DNA of 64,000 nt from Salinimicrobium sediminilitoris (GCF_020866905.1 NZ_JAIVCC010000016.1:124001-188000); one strand, 5' to 3'. Counted from the stretch's first letter, positions 52,680 through 62,396 are shown. Notes: a model not told the origin generated them from the letters alone. Made by a program: numbers and translations.

Positions 52680-52742
52680 TTGGAGCTTGGAATTTGGTGT
52701 TTGGTGCCTGGAATTTTTCCTGTCCACTGTCCACTGTCCACT
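52680..52742. repeat. Heptamer array, TTGGAAT-to-GTCCACT transition
   Basis: Nine unbroken 7-base units: TTGG-type words (TTGGAGC, TTGGAAT, TTGGTGT, TTGGTGC), then CTGGAAT and TTTTCCT, then GTCCACT three times, ending at the TolC gene stop. Two word families share one phase. The TTGGAAT words are the complement of the AAATTCC words at 60469 and 63165. Confidence 0.92.
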
Positions 52743-52744
52743 CT

Positions 52745-54061
52745 TTATTCAATACTACTCGTTAAAAACTCCACATACGCTAATGCGTAATTATATTCAT
52801 ACACCGTCTGGTAATACTCCAGTCGTTTTTCAGAAAATTGTGTTTCGGCGCCTAGCAGGTCCGTGGTTTTTTCGAGGCCTTGCTCGTATCGGTTGTTGCG
52901 AATTCGCAGGGCTTCTTTGGATTGTTCCAGTGCCAGCCTGGTAAGGTTCAGTTTGTTCTCTGCATCCCTAAGGGCACGGGTGGCGCGGTTTAATTCCAGC
53001 TGACTCTGTTGTACGTGTTGTTGGAGTTCTAGTTGTGACTTTTCAAATTCAGCTTTGGACTCCTGTGTTTTTCCGAAGCGCTTGCTTCCGTCAAAAAGAT
53101 CCCAGGTCAAAGCGACTCCTGCGAGATAACCGGTGGCATCTCCCTGGAAGATCTCATCATCATAAAGCTCATAACTTCCGAAGGCATTAAGTCGGGGCAA
53201 AAATGACATTTTATCGGCCCTGTACATTTTCCTGCGGGCCTCGGTAGCCAGTTCCATCGCCCGTATATCTGCACGGTCGCCGGGAAGGGCTGGTGTGGAA
53301 ACGGAATTTATTTGTACGCTTAGGGAATCCTTTGGGACCAATACCACATCAAGGGAATCTCCCATTAGGAACATGAGGTAATCACCGGCGTTTTTGACAT
53401 TGCTCCTGGCGTACTGCAGCTGATTATCCACCTCGGTCACGCGGACTTCCACCGCGAGCACGTCACTCTGTTGCAGGTATCCCTGCTTAAAATTGTTTTC
53501 TGCCAGCCTCAAGTTGGCCTGTGCTGTTTCCAAAGCCTGCTCCAGTACTGCTACCGCTTTATGGGCCAATTGCAGCTGCATATAAGCTTTGTTGGTTTCC
53601 AGTTTCATATGGTCCCCGGTTCGCACGCCTTGCAGTTCTGTAGCCTGCATTTTGCTCTTTGCAGCGCCTCTTTGGTAGATCCCGTCAAGGTTTACCAGAG
53701 GTTGCTGAACTTCCACTTTGGTAGCGAAATTGTCGATACGATCGGGATCATTGAGCCTTGCCGGATCAAAATCGCTTTGGGTGACGATCTCCTGGTTTAG
53801 CTTTGACCCGAAAGCCATTAATGGATTATTGGTGGTCATCCCGGTGTGGGATGCGCTTATGTTAGGTAAAAAGACCGCATTGGTCTGCCGGTATTGGGCA
53901 CGGGCTGCCAGGAATTCCTGTTGGGAGATCTTTAGCTGGCTGTTATTCTCCTGTACCCGTTCCTGGACTTCTTCTTTCCCAATGGTAACTGTCTCCTGTG
54001 CCGAAAGCATCCAGGAAAAAAGTATTGCCGGAAGTAGAAAGATAAGTTGCTGTTTCTTCAT
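52745..54061 (-). CDS. TolC family outer-membrane efflux channel
   Basis: 438 residues, full length. Signal peptide ending SAQ. Two repeats of the TolC helical barrel: QEFLAARAQYRQTNAVFLPNI and QLQLAHKAVAVLEQALETAQANL, then the second half with RKMYRADKMSFLPRLNAFGSYEL and QSKEALRIRNNRYEQGLEKTTDLL. It forms the outer-membrane exit duct for the RND pump. It is first in the cluster; the order TolC, adaptor, permease, PII-like, DUF2892, cytochrome is one strand throughout. Confidence 0.95.
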   Translation of the reverse strand: MKKQQLIFLLPAILFSWMLSAQETVTIGKEEVQERVQENNSQLKISQQEFLAARAQYRQTNAVFLPNISASHTGMTTNNPLMAFGSKLNQEIVTQSDFDPARLNDPDRIDNFATKVEVQQPLVNLDGIYQRGAAKSKMQATELQGVRTGDHMKLETNKAYMQLQLAHKAVAVLEQALETAQANLRLAENNFKQGYLQQSDVLAVEVRVTEVDNQLQYARSNVKNAGDYLMFLMGDSLDVVLVPKDSLSVQINSVSTPALPGDRADIRAMELATEARRKMYRADKMSFLPRLNAFGSYELYDDEIFQGDATGYLAGVALTWDLFDGSKRFGKTQESKAEFEKSQLELQQHVQQSQLELNRATRALRDAENKLNLTRLALEQSKEALRIRNNRYEQGLEKTTDLLGAETQFSEKRLEYYQTVYEYNYALAYVEFLTSSIE

Positions 54062-54602
54062 TTCTTAAATTTTATGGTACAAAAGTACTCTCAGAATTGG
54101 GCGTGGTCAGTAACCATTGTTACCAAGTGTTAAAACTCTCCCGGAAGTTTATTTTAATAGGAGAGGAGGATCGAGGGGGGAAGACGGTGACTTAGAAGCT
54201 GTGATATTTCATAGGCCTCCTTTTAAAGCTCCTTTAAAGGTCTGGACTTTTTTGAAGAAAAAGAATGACATATGTCAGCATGCCGGAGTAGAATTGCGGC
54301 TGCACTTTGAAGCTAAAGTAATCTTAGAGAAGGTGGTGGGCAGTAAGAATGGTTAACTGCCGGTGTGGGATTAGTTATAGAAGGGGTGTCAAAAATGGGT
54401 TTTTTGGCGTGGGGATATTGGGAAGGAGATTTCGGGCCTGATTAGGTGAGATTTCTAGTATTTGTCAACGGTTTCAATTATCGCAAGTTGGCGGATTTGG
54501 GGAGGAGGCTTTGCCGACTTAGACTTGGTTTGTTGGTGAATTTAATTATTTTCTTACTAGCGGTGCCGTCTATTTGCGATGAATAGTTGTTAGCTGTAGG
54601 CC
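54062..54602. other. Gene-free stretch between the efflux cluster and the defence pair
   Basis: About 540 bases. A 79-codon frame at 54117-54356 has no recognisable family and poor composition, so I do not call it. No strong hairpin or repeat apart from the array that follows. Confidence 0.5.
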
Positions 54603-54623
54603 ATTACTCATTACTCATTACTC
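54603..54623. repeat. Heptamer array at the helicase gene stop
   Basis: Three exact units ATTACTC followed by a degenerate AATACTA. The array runs into the stop codon (54618-54620) of the minus-strand helicase gene. Confidence 0.85.
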
Positions 54624-56576
54624 AATACTAATTACATTTTCAACTCCAAACCAGTCTTTAGCTTTTACTATAACTTCATCACTTGGACTATGAAAGAAAA
54701 CTGCTAAATTTTCTTTGGCTCTCGTACAGCAAACGTAAAATATCTTTTGTGTTCTATCCATTACAGATTCAGAGGCTGTGCCTAAAAACATTTTTTCAAA
54801 ATTGTAATTATTCCAACCACCATTATCGAGAAGCACTAGGATATTGTCCAATTCTGCTCCTTTAGTTTTATGTTGTGTTGAAAAGGGTGTTTGCCCTTCT
54901 AAATATTCATATAACTTTTGAAATTCGCTAAATTTGACATCTTTCACACGATTATACAAATACTCCTTTTTCTCTTTAAAATCATTTAGCTTATCATCAA
55001 TAATACAAATACCCTTCTCATTAGCATCAGTAATTACTTCCTCAATTGTCTTATCGCCTACTGCAATGAGGCTTTCAATATTTTCTTTTAAAGTTCTTTT
55101 GCTGGCTATGCTAGTAATTTTATAACGAAAATCTGTTGCTCTCAAAAACTCGTTATATCTCTTATTTTGATATAAGGAAATATTATTTTGAATTTTGAAT
55201 AAGTGTTTAATCAAACTATCTCTTTTTGAGTCTTTCTTATTCTCATCATCCTCATCTTGTTTTTTATCATCAAGCAGTTGGTCCTTATCAACGTAGATTT
55301 TTGAAAATTTAGAGTAATTTAAAGTTTTGGCATAATTGAACAATTCTTCATTATCATCAATAAAGGCTTGCATAGTATTAGTAGGACTTACTTTTTTCAA
55401 ATCCGGCCCTGTTTTTCCTTGCTGTAAAGTATTAATTACTTCCCCAAAACTATTTTCAGAAAAATCTGTTGAAATTCCTTTGTCTTTTATGTAATTTTTA
55501 ATTCTGTCTTTAAAACTTAAAATATGATCTTTGTCGTAAATAAGCATTAATGATTTAAAACCCGCTTTTCCAGCTATTAAATTGTGGGTAAGATTCAGTT
55601 CCTTTGTATCTTTTGAATTTTTAAAATCCCAACCATAATTTACTTCCAGAAATTTTTCAACTTTACTAATATCATTATCATTAGAATGCAAAAACAATAG
55701 AGTACCCGGCTTTACTACACCTTCTTCCATATTGGGTGCATTGGGATCGGTAGAAGGTTCTTGAGTAATCCCGTCAGTCCGAAGTTTATTTGCCAAATCA
55801 ATAATGAGTTGGGGATTTCTTCTATTTTGTTTCTTTGCAATTTTCTTAATTACATCATCATCATATGCATCTAAATTCCCGACAGTATCTGGATAAATGT
55901 TTTGCATAGCATCCCCAAAAAAACCTATTATATTTTTCCTTTTACTTTTTTTAAAATGAGTTAGGAATGTTTCCACAACCATCCCACTAGTATCTTGATA
56001 CTCATCTAAAAAAATGAATTTGTATTTATCTTTTACGACACTATTAAGTTTAGGGTATTTCTGAAAGAGATAATTTGCAACAATAATTAACTCATCATGA
56101 GAGATTATACCTTCTCTTATCCTTACAAATTCTTTGTATTTTATTTTTTCTTCTAGGTCATCAAAAAAATTATCTGGTACAGGATTTAAATCATTAATTT
56201 TTATTCTAGTAATATTTTCATCGTTTGCCAGTGTTATAATAGCCTCTTTAAGCTCTTTTTGAAAGTGCTTAATGTTATCCCATAGGAAGTCGTGGATGGT
56301 TGATACATTAAGGTTTTTGTGATTTACTCTTTCTTCGATTTCCTTTACTGCGGCATTAGTGTATGTCATACAGGCAACTTTAATAGTTGGATTTTCAGCT
56401 ATTACCTGACGAATAACACTTACCAAAGAGTAAGTCTTACCACTTCCTGCACCTCCACTTAGAAGAAAGTTTTTCCCATCATCAATTAATTTAAAAATTT
56501 CCCGCACTTCAGGCTCTAACTCTAATCTTCCTTCAACCATAGTAAGCCATTTTTGATGTACTCTGGAATATTCCAA
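54618..56576 (-). CDS. gajB: UvrD/Rep-like helicase, GajB-type partner of the OLD nuclease
   Basis: 652 residues from 56576, or 640 from the Met at 56540. SF1 helicase motifs: Walker A GGAGSGKT (residues 41-48), motif Ia TYTNAAVKE, motif II DEYQDT (191-196), a GDAMQNIY motif III-type segment, motif V STQHKTKGAELDNI and motif VI VCCTRAKENLAVF. It starts inside the 3' end of the OLD nuclease gene (overlap 19-55 bases), so the two are coupled. A UvrD-like helicase beside an OLD-type nuclease defines the Gabija antiphage system. It is longer than the first described GajB (about 500 residues). The coding DNA is clearly AT-richer than its neighbours. Confidence 0.85.
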   Translation of the reverse strand: MEYSRVHQKWLTMVEGRLELEPEVREIFKLIDDGKNFLLSGGAGSGKTYSLVSVIRQVIAENPTIKVACMTYTNAAVKEIEERVNHKNLNVSTIHDFLWDNIKHFQKELKEAIITLANDENITRIKINDLNPVPDNFFDDLEEKIKYKEFVRIREGIISHDELIIVANYLFQKYPKLNSVVKDKYKFIFLDEYQDTSGMVVETFLTHFKKSKRKNIIGFFGDAMQNIYPDTVGNLDAYDDDVIKKIAKKQNRRNPQLIIDLANKLRTDGITQEPSTDPNAPNMEEGVVKPGTLLFLHSNDNDISKVEKFLEVNYGWDFKNSKDTKELNLTHNLIAGKAGFKSLMLIYDKDHILSFKDRIKNYIKDKGISTDFSENSFGEVINTLQQGKTGPDLKKVSPTNTMQAFIDDNEELFNYAKTLNYSKFSKIYVDKDQLLDDKKQDEDDENKKDSKRDSLIKHLFKIQNNISLYQNKRYNEFLRATDFRYKITSIASKRTLKENIESLIAVGDKTIEEVITDANEKGICIIDDKLNDFKEKKEYLYNRVKDVKFSEFQKLYEYLEGQTPFSTQHKTKGAELDNILVLLDNGGWNNYNFEKMFLGTASESVMDRTQKIFYVCCTRAKENLAVFFHSPSDEVIVKAKDWFGVENVISIE

Positions 56577-58600
56577 TTACTAAAACTCTCATTGCTATGA
56601 TATAAAATATCTAATGCAAAATGAGTTTTCTTTTTAATACATGAATCAGCTAACACATAGGCATTTGCACCATCATCAAATAACTTTCTATTTTGTAAGC
56701 CTCTAAATTCATCTTTTTTGCCGTCTATAAACGCTCGATTTATATGAATAAAAGCATCTTCAAAGCTCCTTGCATGATAATTATCTTCTTCTTGTTGATA
56801 GCATATACAAACGTTAGATGACCCAACAAGGATTGTTCTATCAGGAACTGGCAGGGCTTTTAAATTATTCCAAGTAATTTCTTTTAGAAAATGATTAATT
56901 GCCGAATTACTTGTTTTTGTACCCTCATTAACAGGACAAGCACCCCAAACGTCTTGTCCTTTCTCGTTTTGTTTTATTACCTTGATAGCATCAATATCCG
57001 TTAGAACCAAAGATTTAATTCCCAAAAACTCGATAAACTTCTCAAAGATTTGTGAATAAGCCCCAACTTCAATGGTAGATATATTCTGTGACAATAATGG
57101 AAGAAAGTCATCAGCTTTCCCTTCTGCTTTTAATCGTTCTTCTTCCTCAATATCAACTTTTCGCATAAAAGTCGGTATCAAAATTCTTTCTGTATCTCCT
57201 TCGATAAGAACCGCTTTGTCTGCAAAGAATATTTTTGCCCTGCTTATGGTTAAATATTGTTTAAGGAATTGGTATTGATTTGGGTCGGTATCATATTCTT
57301 TTTTTAAATCGATAAGATTTTTTGATACAACATTATTTTTATCTTCACTTTTTAAGTACTTAATATCATTGAAATCACTATCGGCAACTATGTGAGATGA
57401 ATGTGTAGTTATTATATACTGCAGAGGTCTATTTATTCCATCTTCTCGTTCAACACCTTCTGCAAGCAAAGTTTTGATATTTTTTATAAAAACATATTGC
57501 ATTTGAGGATGGGTATGGGCTTCTGGCTCCTCAATCACAAGTAAATTAATATCCGATGGTTTCTCATCTTTTTTTCTTTTAAATTCTTGTCTAAGTATTT
57601 CAATTTCAAAAATCATACTTATCAAATTCATATACCCAAGACCATTGTATTGTTCGGGCAGTTTATCAATATCGTGATTATAAACTACAGTGGTGTTGCC
57701 TTCTAGTAGATCTCGATGTTGAAGTGTAGAGATTATATCTATAGTTGTTTCATTAAGTTTTACACCTCCAAAAGTGCTCACGTTTTTTACAACATCTTTA
57801 AACAAGTCAGAATAAATGCTACTCAATTTTAAATCAGTTTCTGATAGCTGGTCTATAAAATCTTCTGTCGCCTGGACTTTTTCTTCACTATCTTCATTCT
57901 TATTGTATAAACTAGAAGTTTGTCTAGAAAGAGTATTGTCTCTATCCTTATTTGTCACGTCCCTTCTCGCGGGAATATGTTTAAATGAGATTATATCAGA
58001 GATACTAATTTTCTGCTCAACTAAATCTATGTATTTTTCTTCATTGACTTCATTTCTGGCCAAAACATAATCAAAAGACAATTTCCGAATAGTAAAATAT
58101 CTATTCAATCTTTGCTTTAAAAAATTTTTAATATCTCTTGCTATAGTTTTAGTTCCGCCCTCTACCTTTTTTTTCTCTTCTACTGCAAAACTATTGTAGT
58201 CTGTTCTTAATTCTAAATACTTTGAATATGTAAGAACATATTCAAAACCCAATACAATATTATTATTATCAGGATCTAAATCCATCAAAACTCGACTAAC
58301 ATTAGATAAATCATCTTCATCATCATATTCTATAAAAATTTTTAATTTGAGTCCTTTAGCAGAAAAATCTTCAGGAGGATCAGATAATTTTATTAAGTCT
58401 TCCAACTCTTTTTTAAAGTCAATATTAAAATCATCATAAGTGAACTTGGCTTTTTCGTTTAAGAATTTATCTAGAACCGAAAGAATTGATGTTTTTCCTG
58501 TATTATTTTTTCCAATAACTAAGGAAAGTTCTTTTTCCAAATCCATAGAAAATCTTTTTAGTAACCTGAAATTCTCAACTTCTAATTTTTTTATTTTCAT
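56522..58600 (-). CDS. gajA: OLD-family ATPase/Toprim nuclease, GajA-type
   Basis: 692 residues. ABC-type ATPase with Walker A GKNNTGKTS (residues 30-38), an interrupted signature (YNGLGYMNLI, about 318-327), Walker B LLVIEEPEAHTHP (353-365) and the His switch TTHSSH (398-403). Then a Toprim domain with VLIEGDTE (Glu467) and LTDIDA (Asp535, Asp537), all metal-binding acids kept. By family GajA is a sequence-specific DNA nickase restrained by nucleotides and activated when phage depletes NTPs. It exceeds the first described GajA (about 580 residues), with a longer insert before the Toprim part. The AT-rich base composition and the repeat-flanked location suggest horizontal transfer. Confidence 0.87.
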   Translation of the reverse strand: MKIKKLEVENFRLLKRFSMDLEKELSLVIGKNNTGKTSILSVLDKFLNEKAKFTYDDFNIDFKKELEDLIKLSDPPEDFSAKGLKLKIFIEYDDEDDLSNVSRVLMDLDPDNNNIVLGFEYVLTYSKYLELRTDYNSFAVEEKKKVEGGTKTIARDIKNFLKQRLNRYFTIRKLSFDYVLARNEVNEEKYIDLVEQKISISDIISFKHIPARRDVTNKDRDNTLSRQTSSLYNKNEDSEEKVQATEDFIDQLSETDLKLSSIYSDLFKDVVKNVSTFGGVKLNETTIDIISTLQHRDLLEGNTTVVYNHDIDKLPEQYNGLGYMNLISMIFEIEILRQEFKRKKDEKPSDINLLVIEEPEAHTHPQMQYVFIKNIKTLLAEGVEREDGINRPLQYIITTHSSHIVADSDFNDIKYLKSEDKNNVVSKNLIDLKKEYDTDPNQYQFLKQYLTISRAKIFFADKAVLIEGDTERILIPTFMRKVDIEEEERLKAEGKADDFLPLLSQNISTIEVGAYSQIFEKFIEFLGIKSLVLTDIDAIKVIKQNEKGQDVWGACPVNEGTKTSNSAINHFLKEITWNNLKALPVPDRTILVGSSNVCICYQQEEDNYHARSFEDAFIHINRAFIDGKKDEFRGLQNRKLFDDGANAYVLADSCIKKKTHFALDILYHSNESFSNWNIPEYIKNGLLWLKED

Positions 58601-58761
58601 GATTTTAAATATTCCTAGATGATTTTACGGCTTACAGCAAACGTCCTATATCACTTAAATCCTCAGTTATTATCGAATTCAGCGGCGGGATAACAGCAGG
58701 ATTTGTGGTTCTTCCGTAAATCTATTAAAATTCTGTTAAAGGAAGTTACGGGAAACCGTAA

Positions 58762-59211
58762 AATCAACGACCAATTATCAATGAACAGTGAACAGAAATT
58801 CTTCTTGGCCGGGAGATTTTTCTGTCGCCCAAAACCTTATTGAAAATGACATTTTTGGCACCTTTTCTTTGTGAGCTTAGTGTGAAAGTAGTCGGGAGAC
58901 TTTAGACGGTAGTCAGTAGTTGAGATTTGACTACGTCGAAGCTGCGCTTTCTCAGTCGCAAAAAAGCTCCTTCGAAATGACATTTTGAGCAAATCCCAAA
59001 TTACAAGTACCAAATACCAAAATTGATTTGAAAATGTGAGGGTTTGAAAATTTGAAAATGAGAGGAAGAGGAGTATGATTAAAAAAAATATCTGTGCATC
59101 CGTGGCTTTTTAAATAGACGAGAGACGGTAGGAGGTAGTCGTAGTTGAGATTTTTAAGTCCCAAAAAAGCTCCTCTGCCCGTCCGGCAGGTGGGTTCAAA
59201 ATGACATTTTT
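58762..59211. repeat. Composite intergenic repeat block 1
   Basis: Fills most of the 778-bp gap between the defence pair and the alcohol dehydrogenase. In order: heptamer array 58762-58796 (GACCAAT, TATCAAT, GAACAGT type); spacer with AAAATGACATTTT at 58843; heptamer array 58887-58921 (AGTAGTC, GGGAGAC type); dispersed element without insert 58948-58988 (TTTCTCAGTCGC...TTCGAAATGACA); heptamer array 58991-59018 (AAATCCC, AAATTAC, AAGTACC); octamer array 59035-59074 (ATTTGAAA type); heptamer array 59115-59149; partial dispersed element with the 21-base insert 59161-59211. No gene seen. Confidence 0.85.
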
Positions 59212-59378
59212 AGCCCTCAATATAAATCCACTCTCGCGTCGCAGCACTGGGCTTCAGCATTACATGTTATTTGTTTAAGGCATAACGGGCTACAAAATTT
59301 TTTTTCAGAACTACGCTCCTATGCCGGGTCCAGATGTCCTTTCTTTTATTTAACTTAGATAAATTTAACTTATTGATT

Positions 59379-60434
59379 ATGAGTAAAGTAAAATCGTTTG
59401 CGGCCCGGGAAGTGGGAGCACCGCTCAAACCCTTTGAAATTGAGAGAAGAGCGGTACATGAAAATGATGTCCTTATTGACATTGAATACTGCGGCGTATG
59501 TCATTCAGATCTTCATTTCGTAAGGAATGACTGGGGAATGTCTGAATATCCTCTTGTACCCGGGCATGAAATTATTGGAAGGGTAGTCCAGGTGGGTGAA
59601 AAAGTGAAAGACTTTAAAGTCGGTGAAAAGGTAGGAGTGGGCTGCATGGTCGATTCCTGCAGGGAATGTAGCGCCTGTGATGAAGGGCTGGAGCAGTATT
59701 GCGAAAGAGGTTCGACTTTTACTTACAACGGGCCCGACAAATATTTAGGCGGAATGACCTTTGGCGGATATTCACAAAAAATTGTGGTCGATAAGGATTT
59801 TGTTCTTCATGTTCCTGAACATCTGGACAGCAAAGCTGCTGCACCTCTGCTCTGTGCGGGGATCACCACATACTCTCCTCTTAAGTACTGGAATGTGAAG
59901 AAAGGGGATAAAGTAGGAGTTATCGGCCTCGGTGGACTTGGGCACATGGGAGTCAAATTTGCCAGTGCCATGGGAGCCGAGGTGGTGATGATCACTTCCT
60001 CTCCTTCAAAGACAAAAGATGCCGAAGAATTGGGTGCAGACCATGTGCTCATCTCAACAGATGAAGGACAAATGGCAAGTCACGCCAATACCTTTGAGTT
60101 CTTGCTGAATACCATTCCGGTAGGTCATGATGTGAATCCTTATGTGAGCCTTTTAAAACGCGACGCTACCATGGTGATAGTGGGAGCAGTAGAACCGGTT
60201 GACCCCGTTCACGGTGGACAATTGATCTTCCAGAGAAAAAGTATTGCAGGTTCGTTGATTGGCGGGATCAAAGAGACCCAGGAAATGCTGGACTTTTGTG
60301 GAGAACACAATATTGTCTGCGATGTTGAAATCATTCCTATGCAGGACATCAATACTGCATATGAGAGAATGCTAAAGAGCGATGTGAAATACAGATTCGT
60401 TATTGATACTAAATCTCTGGAGAGAGAAAATTGA
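59379..60434 (+). CDS. Zinc-dependent NAD(P) alcohol dehydrogenase, CAD/YahK-like
   Basis: 351 residues from ATG 59379; the frame continues 15 codons upstream but without family similarity. Catalytic zinc ligands Cys41 (CGVCHSD), His63-Glu64 (PGHE) and the Cys in LLCAGITTY; structural zinc Cys94, 97, 100 and 108. Rossmann nucleotide motif GLGGLGHMGVKFA. This is the cinnamyl-alcohol-dehydrogenase/YahK group, usually NADPH-dependent aldehyde reductases with broad substrate range. Monocistronic, flanked by repeat blocks on both sides. Confidence 0.92.
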   Translation: MSKVKSFAAREVGAPLKPFEIERRAVHENDVLIDIEYCGVCHSDLHFVRNDWGMSEYPLVPGHEIIGRVVQVGEKVKDFKVGEKVGVGCMVDSCRECSACDEGLEQYCERGSTFTYNGPDKYLGGMTFGGYSQKIVVDKDFVLHVPEHLDSKAAAPLLCAGITTYSPLKYWNVKKGDKVGVIGLGGLGHMGVKFASAMGAEVVMITSSPSKTKDAEELGADHVLISTDEGQMASHANTFEFLLNTIPVGHDVNPYVSLLKRDATMVIVGAVEPVDPVHGGQLIFQRKSIAGSLIGGIKETQEMLDFCGEHNIVCDVEIIPMQDINTAYERMLKSDVKYRFVIDTKSLEREN

Positions 60435-60461
60435 TCTTCAAAAAGATCCAAAAACTAGGTT

Positions 60462-60626
60462 CAAGCACCAAATTCCAAATTCCAAATTCCAAAAGTGGAA
60501 ATTGGGGATTGGTTAATTAGTGATTAGTTAATCGGATTAGATTGTCAAAAAAAAGTTTCCCGAAGATATGCGTGATCTTCGGGAAAGATTTTCAATTTGC
60601 ATTGATCAATAACCAATGGACAGGAT
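60462..60626. repeat. Composite intergenic repeat block 2
   Basis: Heptamer array of eleven units (60462-60538: AAGCACC, AAATTCC three times, AAAAGTG, GAAATTG, GGGATTG, GTTAATT, AGTGATT, AGTTAAT, CGGATTA). Then a 12-bp-stem hairpin (60556-60567 with 60575-60586) around ATGCGTG, which may also end the upstream transcript. Then a second array 60592-60626 (TCAATTT, GCATTGA, TCAATAA type). The hairpin and following array recur at 62179-62244. The rest of the gap to 60813 holds no gene. Confidence 0.9.
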
Positions 60627-60812
60627 TTCTTCGGGGCCTGGAGATTTTTCAGTGGCGGAAAAACTTTTGACAATTTAATATTCCGGGACTTAAGGTGAAA
60701 CCAACCCCTAATTCGTTCTTCTTCATGACAAATCTCATTGTTCCTGGTTTTGATAGTTCTTAATTTGATTTGTCCATAAAACCTTTTAGGGGTTAATTAA
60801 AAAACAATAGCA

Positions 60813-61436
60813 ATGAGAAATTTTAATTGTACAAATCTACATCAGCGCAACGGAAAAGGTTTTTTCGTTTTATTGCTGATCGTTATGTTCTGGTTTGCGG
60901 GCTCGCAGGATGTTTATGCTCATTGTGACAGAGAGAATGGGCCTGTGGCAGTTGCTGCAAAAGATGCTTTAAAGACCGGAGATTTTAAAAAGATCCTGAT
61001 TTGGGTAGGTGAAGATCAGGAGCAGGAGTTGCGGGAGAAATTTCAGCAGAGTCTTGAAGTTTTCCAAAATGGAGGAAAGTCAGCTCAATTGGCGGAGAAG
61101 TACTTCATGGAAACCGCGGTTAGATTACACCGTGCGGCAGAAGGAATGCCCTTTGAAGGCCTTAAACCGGCCAGTCCTAATCCACCTGATATAGAAAGTG
61201 CGGAGAGTGCATTGGAAACCGGAGACTTTGAGCCGGTCAAAGTTTTGCTGTGTGAAAAATTAGAAAAGGAAGCACTAAAGTGGTTCGAGGAGACCAGGGC
61301 TAAAGCAGAAAATAAGGATGACAGTGTTGCTGCAGGAAGAGTTTGGGTAAACAACTATGTTAAATATATTACTTATATCCATACCCTTTATAAGGCAATC
61401 GAGGCAGGACCGCCACACGGCGTTGATGTACACTAG
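60813..61436 (+). CDS. DUF6448-like exported protein
   Basis: 207 residues. Signal-like hydrophobic segment at about 17-34, then HCDRENGPVAVAAKDALKTGDFKKILIWV: the AHCD...GPV start of the mature protein is typical of a Bacteroidota family that I recall as DUF6448 (moderate certainty). The rest is helical, with FMETAVRLHRAAEGMPFEGLKP and a second repeat-like half (ESALETGDFEPVKVLL), ending GPPHGVDVH. His and acidic residues at the mature N- and C-termini could bind metal. Function unknown. Confidence 0.75.
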   Translation: MRNFNCTNLHQRNGKGFFVLLLIVMFWFAGSQDVYAHCDRENGPVAVAAKDALKTGDFKKILIWVGEDQEQELREKFQQSLEVFQNGGKSAQLAEKYFMETAVRLHRAAEGMPFEGLKPASPNPPDIESAESALETGDFEPVKVLLCEKLEKEALKWFEETRAKAENKDDSVAAGRVWVNNYVKYITYIHTLYKAIEAGPPHGVDVH

Positions 61437-61570
61437 GTCACTAAGTGGAAATGTTTAAACATTCCTCAATAGTGGAAGACCGGTTCATCAATGGAAATTG
61501 GAGATTCACGAATTCCGGAAGAAATAGAAAGCTATGAGTAAAAAGAACAGAGACCGTTGTTAAAGCATGA

Positions 61571-62383
61571 GATTTCTCAGTCGCAGAAATGCTCCCCTGC
61601 CCGTCCGGCAGGCGGGTTCGAAATGACATTTTTAGAAAAAATTTCAAATTCAAGCACCAAATTTTTACCCGCCGGAGCTTTTTAGCGGAGGAGGGCCAAA
61701 ATGTTCTGTTCTCGATACAAATCCGCCCCTGCTCCCGCAGGTCCGGATTCACCTTCCTAGCGGCAGGCAGGCTCGAACTGACGGGGAATAATTCTCAATT
61801 CAACCTGTATATTTTCGAGATTTTAAGCGGCCTATCGAAAATTGATCGTCAAATTCGAAGTGAGATGACGTTTAAATTTTCTGCTGTTTGAGCGAAACGC
61901 ACCTTTATCGTCCTAAAAATTTTTCCCGCGAGTTCAGAAAATTTAGGCATTGAACGAAAAATTTAGATCCATTTTCGTAAGCCTAGATTTTTTGGTTCTT
62001 TTTCATCAATGGAAAAAGAACAGGAGATAAAGATTTCTCAGTCGCAAAAATGCTCCCCTGCCCGTCCGGCAGGCGGGTTCGAAATGACATTTTTAAAAAA
62101 ATCCCAAATTACAAGCACCAAATTTCAAATTAGTTAATTGGGGATTGGTCAAATAGTTAATGGAGATTAGTCGTTCTGCGAAGATATGCGTGATCTTCGG
62201 GAAAGATTTTCAATTAGCAATGATCAACTAATAATGAACAGAATTTTCTTAATGGACTTTGCAGATTTTCTTTGGGGCCTTTGCGTGAAAATAGTTAGTA
62301 GTCAGTTGATTTAGACAATAATCATCAGTCAGAAATAAGATTTCTCAGTCGCTAAAAATAGCTCCTTCGAAATGACATTTTGA
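61571..62383. repeat. Composite intergenic repeat block 3
   Basis: Most of a 960-bp gap. In order: dispersed element with 21-base insert 61571-61634 (insert 61596-61616); degenerate AAATTTC/AAGCACC words 61638-61665; a decayed GC-rich stretch 61735-61790; an unassigned stretch; dispersed element with insert 62032-62094; heptamer array of ten units 62099-62168; hairpin region 62179-62204; heptamer array 62210-62244; spacer ending TTTGCGTGAAA; heptamer array 62291-62332 (ATAGTTA, GTAGTCA type); dispersed element without insert 62339-62383. Apparent frames in it are low-quality. Confidence 0.85.
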
Positions 62384-62396
62384 TAAGCTGTTTGTC

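Noticed and set aside
54117-54356. 79-codon frame between efflux and defence genes
   Set aside because: Composition is unlike neighbouring proteins, no signal, no motif, no promoter; treated as chance.
61441-61752. Minus-strand frame with a peptide similar to another at 63051-63263
   Set aside because: The shared peptide (SFRTRL-DGQGS) is the translated dispersed element and its GC-rich insert, not a conserved protein.
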